64,000 nt of DNA from Undaria pinnatifida (Eukaryota; Sar; Phaeophyceae; Laminariales; Alariaceae), in contig JABAKD010000005.1 in assembly GCA_012845835.1 (NCBI GenBank), positions 9,504,823 through 9,568,822 of the forward strand. The letters are read 5' to 3'. Positions 1-33,100 of this stretch are shown here, piece by piece. The notes under the pieces are model-generated. The model saw only the letters and a program-made list of their open reading frames with translations. It made no database searches and was not told the DNA's origin. The number at the start of each line of letters is the position of its first letter. Position 1 is the stretch's first letter. The position numbers and the translations under genes are program-made.

Positions 1-43
1 ATCCTGACCAGAAAAACTCTCGTTTTCCACTCCTCGTACGTAC

Positions 44-23097
<23,054 letters not shown>

Positions 23098-23144
23098 CTG
23101 CAAAGGGTATGGTGAAGGTTGCGACGAAACATGAGACAAATTTG

Positions 23145-23395
<251 letters not shown>

Positions 23396-23459
23396 CTGCT
23401 GCTGTTGTTGTTGCTCTTACTGTCGTTGTTGATAGTATTACGTTTGCCATCCCACAACG

Positions 23460-24587
23460 TGCCTCAATCGAACAAAATTACGAAGAAACAACAGCGCAGA
23501 AAAGACGCGAAAAAGAACGACATACACCAAAACCGAGTGACGAAAAAAAAAAAAAACACAAAACGCGAACGCCAAAATGCTCCCGCATCTCGTCCGTCAG
23601 ACAGCGACTGAGCCTCCCCCTCTCTAGCATCTCCAACGAAGTCTCAACCAAAAAGTACTATTATTATGTTTGCCCTTTTACGGCATCGTCATAGCGGGCG
23701 GGGGGAGGGGGATGATGACATTTAAATACAGTAGGGGTTCTCCAATAAGGCGGCCTGATTAGTTCGGGCGGTATTGTATTGGAATGCTCGACCAATGGCC
23801 CGACGCTTGGTTACTTTTTCGCGTCTTGGTTGTTTCTCATTCACCGTCCAACCGGTGGCCCCACGTCAGCTCTTCATATCCAACGTAGCGGACTCTGACG
23901 TTCTTTTAGGCAGTGTTTCTTCATTTCTTCCTCATCGTCCGGCAAATGGACCAACTACCCGCCCCTTCGGAACTACGCTTCAGGCTGTAAACTCGTCTGG
24001 CCTTCACAGCGTGACACGTGTTCCCTTCTTCTCTTCTGACTTGGTTTCCGGAAGGCTGAAGGGCCGTTGGTGGTATGGATCCGGTTAATTGGGGGGTAGC
24101 TAAAGAGCTGGGTCGGGAGCGATAAACCGTGGGTTTGTTGTGGTTGGGGAAATACGGAAAAGTCGTCGTTGGCCAGGGCACGCTGGTGGGTAAACTGAAA
24201 AGCTGGCCGGGAGGTACCGTTGGTGGCCTGGTATAGGCGGGGTGGTTCGGGCCAGGGTGGCCGTGAAAAGGGGGCGATAGGGGCTCCAACGTTTGTCGAA
24301 AGGAGAACTAACCAGACCGTGAGAAGGAGGGCGGCTGCTATCTCCAGATGGTCGGCGGTGTCGGGGACAGATCGGTGACGATGTCGAGGGAGCCAACCCG
24401 ACAGTTCTATCATAGGGTTGAATATTTTGCAATGAGGCATTTAAGCCTCATAATCACGAGGTGTGGGGGAATCTATAGCCTCGTTTTCGTTTGTTTCGAA
24501 TAGCCGCATCTTCGATCCCTTTTCCAATTCTGAATGTTTTGTTGAAATCCTTTGGTTGCCAGGTGATCTGCATCTACGACTATTCAG
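23460..24587. other. Stretch upstream of the EML-like exons, no gene recognised
   Basis: Open frames on both strands of 23774..24440 are moderately long (up to 155 codons) but match nothing I know. N-terminal EML exons may hide here. At about 23730 a fragment (TACAGTAGGGGTTCTCCAAT, AAGGCGG) belongs to the GGCGGT family. Confidence 0.4.
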
Positions 24588-24900
24588 GGTGGCCTAGTGT
24601 AATGGAGTGCCCTCCGTAGAAGGATAGTTTATAGATTCGACGTGAAAGCATGTCATGGTTGAGGTGAAACCACGTGACATCAGATGTCACATTCACGTCA
24701 AGGCCATCATACATGGGCGATAATGTAGGTGACGATGATGGGACAAGCATGATGCCCCTCATCTCACTGCCTGCTCTACTTGCTCTACCTGCGCTACCCT
24801 GCGCTACCGTGCCAACGCCTGTAAATGTCTGTTTTTTAGTATCCTCTTTATGGAAATAATGCAAATAAGCTATTGAGTCTATCCAGCGAGCCATGAGAAG
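24588..24900 (+). mobile_element. Possible second SINE family, copy 1
   Basis: Head GGTGGCCTAGTGTAATGG and GATTCGACG resemble tRNA D-arm and T-arm regions. The body (GGTGAAACCACGTGACATCA, CACATTCACGTCAAG) recurs inverted at 53320..53560, and the head alone at about 51845..51895. Confidence 0.5.
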
Positions 24901-24974
24901 AGATCAAACAAGGGCACCGGAACCCATGAGGAGCACGCTTCCCAACACCGACCAACTACGCATCCCCCACTTGG

Positions 24975-25340
24975 AGTACCACTACGGTATCCCGATATAA
25001 GGCAGTCAAGATATCTTGGCACCATTGGCACGACTGGAGAATTCCACTCACAACCTGGAGTGAAGAAGGCGGCTTCCCCCTACAAGGCGGTCATAGTGCT
25101 CTCGCATACCACCGCCTTACTCCTTATCGTAACACGCATGCTATGATAGGAGTACAGTGGGGGTCCCTCAATAAGGCGGTCTGAATAAGGCGGTATCCCT
25201 GTATAAGGAGGTCAAAATCGCTTGGCACGTTGGCATGACCGAGGAATCGCACTCATAACCTGGAATGAGTTAGGCGGATTCCCTCTATAAGGCGGTCATA
25301 GTGCCTCTTGCACACCACCGCTGTACTAGGGGGACTCCTA
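24975..25340. mobile_element. GGCGGT-motif elements (pogo-like), two copies
   Basis: The second copy begins TACAGTGGGGGTCCCTCAAT at 25153 and contains AAGGCGGTCTGAATAAGGCG and AAGGCGGTCATAGTGC. The first, at 24975..25125, shares the interior (ACTGGAGAATTCCACTCACA). A reversed copy is at 37408..37588. The TA plus CAGTGGGG end suggests a Tc1/mariner-pogo MITE. Confidence 0.65.
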
Positions 25341-26007
25341 TATTGTGCTGTAGTCCATACCATTTCAAGAAATTCATTAATATTTATGGTAGATGCATCA
25401 TATAACGGTGGGGGGGGGGTTCTTGCAGGTTTCTCTACTAGGCAGGTTCCGCGTTGGTCATTCACTTGTCTTAGAGCTCTTGTATTAATCCACCTAGCCA
25501 CGGATAGAACTGCGTCGTGGGTCGCGCTGTGCGCGCTGCTAAATTCGTAGGATCCTTCTCATACACGTACACGCCTTCAAACGCATGTGAAACCCCTTTT
25601 TACCCCAATACCCATATCCCCACGTCCTACCGTTAGACCCTACGCCTTTGCTGGGCTGCCGGGATAATGCCGTAGCAGGGTGGTGACATTCATTTTTTTT
25701 TCATACTGACTGTTTCGATCCATTTTTTTTTTTTTTTTGTCGTAGAGGGAAGCGGTATATGTATGCAAGAAGCATGGTGAGATTTAATCAATGTCGATCA
25801 CTCCGAAACATTTTCCCAGAAAGCATTTACTGACGTGGAGGAAAAGCGGCAATGATAGGGCACAACCCGGTGACCTGTCCCATGGCCTTGAAACAGATCT
25901 CGAATAATCGCGAAACACCCGAAATAGTAGGATCCAACGACGAATGGAGAACTACTGCAGATAAAGCTAAAGCCCCGGATGTAGGCATAGGAGAGAGTTA
26001 GGCCCAG

Positions 26008-26545
26008 TGCACAGGGGTTTCCTTTTGTTTCCGTGGCTTTCTTTTTACTGGGGATGTTTTGAGTGTGATCAACGTTGAAGGAAGCTCATACTACGTTGCA
26101 TATCATCGGACGGCTAGCGCGACAATGATGAAGAGTTTAGACTTAGCTCATGGGTTTGCTGTTGCTTCCGTGCCTTCCGTGTGGCTTTCTTATTTCGGGA
26201 ATGTTGTGAGTGTGATCAACGCTGAAGCTCACACTATGCTGCACATCGTCGGATGACAAGCACAAGAATCAGGATAAGAATTAGACTTAGAGCATGGGTT
26301 TTCTTTATCTTCCGTGGCTTTCTTCTTTGGGGAATATTATGAGTGTGATCAACGTTGAGCGAAGCTCAAACTATTCTGCACGTTATCTTATCGGACGACA
26401 AGTATAAGAATAATAATACAAATTTAGACTTAGTGCATGGGTTTCCTTTTGCTTCCGTCTGGCTTTCTTCTTTCAGGAATGTTATGCTTACTATCAACGT
26501 TGAACGAAGCTCATACTACTGCACATTGTCGGATGGAGAGCACAA
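26008..26545. repeat. Tandem repeat, four ~142 bp units
   Basis: Units start near 26008, 26148, 26290 and 26432 (GCATGGGTTTCCTTTTGCTT), each with TGAGTGTGATCAACGTTGA and CACATCGTCGGATG. The last runs into an (AAC)n tract at 26545..26605. Confidence 0.88.
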
Positions 26546-26550
26546 CAACG

Positions 26551-26605
<55 letters not shown>

Positions 26606-26879
26606 TAGTATTGGCCAAAACTTGCTACGAGTAGGGGGGCACCCGGTTTGAGAGCTCCTTGGAACGGGCCAGTGCGACCGCTCATTTTGCCCCCAGTACC
26701 GCCTCTTATCTCAAGAGTTTGGGTATCATACTTCGCACACCTTTTATTAATAGTATCGGCGTGAGAGTCGTACGTATTTTATGGTATGAAAGCTGCCGTA
26801 GGGCATTCGTTGCAAGGCGTGACAAGCCGATTTTTGACCGCTCTAAAGTCCGTCTTCTCTTATTGTTGTGCACGACCTT

Positions 26880-27125
26880 TCAGTCTAGCACCCTGTCGCG
26901 CTTCGTACGCGTCGCGTTACGTGTCTGAGATTGGGTCATCGCCAAAGGGCAATATAACAAAACTTGCCGTCGGATTTCCTTGTCGTCCTCCGCAAGAGCG
27001 CCGGTTTCTCCATCCACCCCGTCCCTCTCATTCGGGACCGGGCCATCTTCCGAGGGGTCGTCGAAGAAGTCCAGCCACGATCTAATCTCCGGCTGCTCTT
27101 GGCAAAAGTCCACCACGTCCCGAAT
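26880..27125 (-). CDS. EF-hand gene, terminal exon 4
   Basis: Acceptor CGACTAG. Reads IRDVVDFCQEQPEIRSWLDF, FDDPSEDGPVPNERDGVDGE, then KEIRRQVLLYCPLAMTQS and TGA at 26880. The first 25 residues fit the family. The last 30 residues may instead be intron, since CAA|GTTTTG could serve as a weak donor. Confidence 0.65.
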   Translation of the reverse strand: MRDVVDFCQEQPEIRSWLDFFDDPSEDGPVPNERDGVDGETGALAEDDKEIRRQVLLYCPLAMTQSQTRNATRTKRDRVLD

Positions 27126-30100
27126 CTAGTCGGGGCGTGCGTATACCCGACGATAGGAATACGAGAGCGTTAGGAGCAAATACATTGGTGGAGCAATTGG
27201 CCAGTTCTTAAGTTGCCAAGGGTGAGACACAGAGCGCATTTTATTACCGAGGCACGAAAAAAAATGCAAGGTGTACACGTACGGACGGAAGAAGTTTGGC
27301 CCAAAACCTGTCAAAGGTCAACGCGGGGTTAAGTGTACGTGACAATAAATGGGCAGCCTTGAGACACACCTTGCCTAGTTCGTAGCTGCAGATTCTGCGA
27401 GCGAAAAGCACGGCAGTCTCCAAGCAGAGTCAATGCTACAGGGCCCAAGGTATGACACCAACTAACTAGTTTGAGTTAATTGTCTGTTTTTAGGATTGAT
27501 CATATTATTGGCGTTGGGATGGGGGAGGGATATTATTGGTGTTGGGATGGGGGAGGGTGCATCCACATCGTGCACCTTCCGATGAATCACCGAAAAAAAT
27601 CGAGCCATGATCTGATCCCCGTTCGCTCTTGGCAGAAGTCGATCACGTTCCGGATCTGATCGGTGCGTGCGTACCAAATATTACTATGTCGTAGGTATGG
27701 AGATTTGGTGAGATTCTATTCATGACGAAATCTACGTACGGCAGGGGGCGGGGGCAAGTTCGGGGTATTATCATTTATTTGTTTTCTCGTTTTTGCAGAG
27801 GGTCGGGTAAACTCGCGCGAGTGACCCACCTGTTCCCTTTGCGGTCTTACGCTCCCGTGCTGTTTCAATTTTTCGACTATGAATCCACCATTGGACCGGT
27901 TGTCTATAGTGCTTCGCCAAAACAACCGCCTAAAGTATTTTTCGTCAGTGACGTGCAGAGTCACTTGTGCGAGCGACTCAAATCCAACAGTAGAAAAGGA
28001 GGTGCCCCCCCCATTGTAGCCTGCATTTCATATACCTGGTAGAGAAGATGCCTTAAATAGCCTTTTTAGGTGGTAAAAATCATGAGACCCCGGGCTTGAA
28101 CGTGGAAATCAGTGGCGCGGGGGGGGGGGGGGGTGAATATGTGGTGGTACCTAGGAAGTTGACGTGCAAATCGCCTTGCTCGAACGATATGACAAGGTGG
28201 CACACACGCACACGCATACATACATGCCGATGGTCGAAAGGGGCCAAGACCACGTCGGTACACATGCTAGCAGTTGTGCCGCGTGGTAGTGCACATCGAC
28301 CTTCGAATCGGTCCGACTCCCTGCCGTCGCCCGAGCGAACGCGTGCACTTCGCGTGTGTGCTATGGCCTCGCTCAAACTGTGCGGGTGTGGCGAATAGAT
28401 CACTGCTGTAACAACCAAAATTACACCCGCTTTCTCGGCGTTTTGTATCATGCTGTTTTTTTTATAATTATTATTAAACTAGTCATGCCACTTGCTAGGA
28501 GTAGAAGAGAGCGGTAAATCAAAACAGTCGTGTACCTCACCTCTGCTGACCTTGAACAGGCCAGGTGCCTGCCGTCGTTCGAAGGCATGTAGCGAGACGA
28601 GTTATCCCTCGGCAGGAGTTGGTACGTTTTTCTGGCCGTTTGAGCTTGTCAAGCGAGGAGCTTCGGGCTAGTCTGATCATTTTACCGGTATCTAATTATA
28701 TACAACAATACGCGCGATCGGAGTATCACACACAGCTTGCAAAGATGAGTTTCGACAAATTCTTCGATCTCACAGCTGGAGTGCATTTTTATTTTTACAT
28801 AATATTGTGTATCATTATATCATGTAGAATATATATTATACATATTATATATATTGTAATAGGGCATGGAAGTATTGGTGCGGGTGCGCGCGAGCGGATG
28901 TCTTCGCAGTCATGTTTCGGGCGAGAAGAAAATCGAACTCTTCCTCGTGCTTTTTTTAGGAGCTCAGAAACACTTCTTCGTCCCCTACCGCTAGCGTGGG
29001 ATGGCTCCGTACCCTTCTTTATGATACTAACACAATAAGGGTATCAGGTGAAAAAAAATCTCGAGACTCCTCACGCGCGAAAGGCTTTGCGTATACCTCA
29101 CCCACCAGCCGAAGTTGGGAAGAAGCAAGATAAGCTAGAGAACATCCCGACACACAACCCCACGGGACTGTCAAGGTAGTAGCAAGAATCTAACGAACAA
29201 CATGGCACGAAATGCGCGTCTCGTGTCCAAAAGCATCGCGTAGCTTGATACTTGAAGAGCAAGCTCTCCGCCAATGATACGAAAAGGCCGTGGGCCCGAA
29301 GGCGCAACCCACGCAGTAGCACGGCTCATTGGCAGGATAGCGCTTGCTTCGTACCTTGACCTTGAACCGATCAGGTCCCTGCCGCCGCTCGAACGCGTGT
29401 ATCGCTGCCGCTTCGAACTCGTTGTCTCGCGGGCAAGACTTCAACCCACCGGCTCCCTCCAGCTTGCACATGCCGGTGACCGTGCTCTTGAAGGCAAGGG
29501 TTATCTCGTCGATCGTCAGACGCCCGGAGCCGTCGAAGTCGTAACACCCCAGCACGAACTCCAGCGTGTCGGCAACGCTCATACCTTTTGTGGTACACGG
29601 ACGGTTTGGTTTTCGATGTGGTACGCGCGGCGGGGCGGGATCGGGGGGGGGGCGTACTGTTTTGTTGCCTTAATCTACGGGGGGGGGGAGCGGGAGTGTT
29701 TGTAGCATCCTGGCACAAAACTACAGCGTGTCGGCAACGCTCATATTTTCTTGCGGTTGTCGTATGGGATGGTTTGTTTTTGGTGGAGTGCACGGGGCGG
29801 GGGGGGGGCGGGGGGGGGGGGGTACTAGGTATCTTGCATGGTCGTTGTCAAGGGGCGGGGGGTTATTTATAGCGTCCTAGCACCAACTCCAGCGTGTCCG
29901 CAATGCTCATACCTTTCGCGGCCAATCGTCGTGCACGATATTGTGTTTTTTCATGGAGATTATATCGGGCGGGGGAGCGGGGGGAGGGTCGGGAGGTATT
30001 TGTAGGATCCCCTGGTTTTCTTCTTGTTGGGAGTATTTGTGAGTGGCCATTCTTTAGAGCGTCAGGGTCATCTCGCCGATCGTGAAACGCCCAGATCTAT

Positions 30101-33100
30101 CGCAGTCGTAGCATCCTAGCGCAAACTCCGGCGTATCTGCAACGCTCATACCTTTCGGCATTTATCGCGTGGAATGGTTTGGTTTTGTCCGGCTTTCCAT
30201 GGGGTATACCCGGGGAGGCGGGAACACCGTTGCGGCTGCACACCGTAGACCGGACAGTAATTTCCATGGTGCCACTCTATTCAGAAGCCTGCCGGAGGAG
30301 CACGCCATGGCTTGTCGTGAAACGTATCCATGTGAATGCCGAGACTCTCGTCGTATATGCAGTTTTAAACTGCAGTAGACCGAACAGCATTTCGTCTTCG
30401 AATCGATGCAACTTGACGACCAATGGGAACCTGATCCTTCTGCTCGATAAAAATGAAGGAAATGATACCGGGGGGGGGGGGGGGGGAGAATGGACGGTCT
30501 TTGTGACCCACGGCTTGCCCAAAGAAGGTCGGTGAAAGAAAACCCTCGTATTAGTACGCGTTGGACACATGCAACAATAGAGGCAGCACGTTTCGTCTGA
30601 AGTGCTTTCTGGACGCCAGGGCTCCTTAACGCCGGTCGCCCCGGTGGCGTATCAGGCTATCCTCGAGCCTGGTATAGGCCAGTTTCGTGAGTTCGAATTC
30701 CCCCGAGTGCACACTCGTATAAATTCGTGGGGACTTTTTCTTGCGCACAAATTGACTTGCGGAAAGCGCGAGAGCGTGAGTTAGCAACACTAGATGAAAA
30801 ATCGACGAGCAGGGCGATTGCTGAACCCTATGCGCGATAAAAATTGAAGGCAAGAACCGGGGGGTAAAAGCGACGACACCTGTGACCCCACGGCTTGTTC
30901 AGAAGCTGGAGAGTAGATGTGTGCGAAAAAAAAAAAAAAAAAACGCAAAATCGTCGGCAACAGGCCATTTTTTTTTTGCATGCCTCTCGTTGTGTACCCG
31001 GGCCATGGGATTTTTCATCCGCGACAAAGCAGGTTTAGTTTTCTCCTCAAAATCAGTTTTTGCCTTATAGAGATGGATCTTAAGCTCCCAAACTGGGGAA
31101 CTTCAGAGAAAAAGAGAGAACACCTCTATCGTGGCGGTAAAAGTGTAATGTTCACCACGCGAGCCTACCTGAGGCGCTGCACGCCGTGACTTTTGATGAG
31201 ACATTCCTCACTATTATTTGTTTTGCCCTCCGACAATATAACGACTTTCACTCGTGTAAACCCTAGCACCCTTGTCATTATATACAGCATCAAGCTGCAG
31301 TGAATAAACTCCGTACGAGCGTGCCTCTACTCTAGTGCTAGTTGTCGGGGTGATTTGTTTGTGCGTTGGAGCGAAATATACCCGGGGGGGTCTCGATAGT
31401 GCCGGTGTGTGCCAGCCCAATACGACGGCACTATCCAGGGCACCGGCACTATTGGGGAATAGGGTTACCATATTCAGTTCCAGTAGTGTCCACCAATTCC
31501 ACCGGAACTATAGAGGGCAGTGGCACTATTTAACCAGCATTATATTGAGAGCCCCCCACTGCAGCGTAAGTTTCCACATTCAAAGGAAACGACGCAGTAC
31601 TCCATTTCCTACGATACCGCTCCACCACACGTAGCTTACCTGAGGAGCACGCCATGGCCCCGACGAACTCTATGGCGTCGATCAACCCGTTCTTGTCGGT
31701 GTCCAAGAGCTTGAATAGGGCTGTTGACCGCTGAAAATTGCGAAGACCCCATAAAGACGGAAAAGGGAAGGGGAGCGTGCTGAATTTTTGCTTGCCTTAG
31801 TCATTTGACCGTTGATTGGCCACGCATTCCTTTCGAGACGGATCACGGTTCCTACTCCGACTAGAGTCACCTCCAACATTTGGGCGATCATCACGTTTCT
31901 CCCATGTACTGCTTAATGCGTTTGAGGGGTTGGAAATCGATAGGGGAGAGGGGGGGGGCGGCGTAATCATCGTAATGCGCGTGGGCGTAGTCCGTACCAG
32001 GTAGGACCATGGACCTTCGCATCCATATACTGCCTGGATGGAGCACGTCGGGTATTCTTTCACAGACCGGGTAGACATTGCGCGCACCACGCGCAAAGCG
32101 CCTTGAGGTAATCGGCAAGCCGCATGAAGGTTGGGCTGTATCCTGTCAAGAGCCACTTGTGAGGTGGACTTCCGCACCTTGTGCACACTTTCTTCACGTA
32201 TGGAGGACAGCTTCGAATGTGTTGATTTGTTTTCTGGTGTGGCGACTTCCAGAGACGGCAATGGGGATACGATGTGACCGCCTCGAGACGGAGCACCGTT
32301 CCTCCTCCTATTTAATAACAGAGACAGAGCTCCAACACTTCGGGCGCCCAGTACGTTTCTTCCATGATTACATTCAAATATGTTGCTTATCTTATCTGTT
32401 TCCTCGTTGGCCGTTTGTGGTGAACAAATATCTCCTAGGATAGCGACCATTTTCTCGCTACTATCTAATGCGCCAAACTTCTCCATGTAACACCCGTCTA
32501 CTTTTTTTTTTCATCTTCCTCTAAACGCATTTCGTTCCTCCTTGGACGGTTCACATTCTCCAACTACGTGGTTTTTTTTTTTGTCTGCGTTGCCACAAAG
32601 GCAGTCCTGTGTACCGCATTCCTCCTCCACCCACCTACTGGCTTACCCTTTTGGCAGGTCCAGGTCCCCTACACGAGAACGAAGTTGCAGCGTTTTCGCG
32701 TAGTCCATTGGGCCGTGCAAATACGTTTTCATTCCCATCTCTTCTTGTAACCCCCCGTATATCTCTAAATGTTCCCCCTTGTTCACCTTCTTTCTTAGCG
32801 CTAGACTTTACCCGACTTCTATCCCCTATTAAACGTTTGGCTTGTACCCCCCAAGCGTGTCTTTGGACAGGACCTCTTCTTGGTTTTTTCCTAGGCCCTT
32901 CCAGAAGTGTTCGACTACGCTATCCCAACCTTACTCTAGCTCGCCCTTTTGTTGCTTTCTCTCGTACAGCCTTATCAGCTGTCGCTGACAACCTCTTTCT
33001 TGGCGTATTCCTTACTTTGTATTGCCATTTCGATTTTCTCTTTTGTCTCTTTATTTTTTTTTAAATGGGTACATTCGCATTTCTGCTCCTCTTAATGCTG

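Noticed and set aside
30631-30705. Functional tRNA gene
   Set aside because: The head has A/B boxes but pairing of the acceptor stem is not evident and it is fused to a repeated body with an A tail, so it is a SINE head.
32609-33064. 151-codon plus-strand frame
   Set aside because: Pyrimidine-rich low complexity inside the EF-hand intron.
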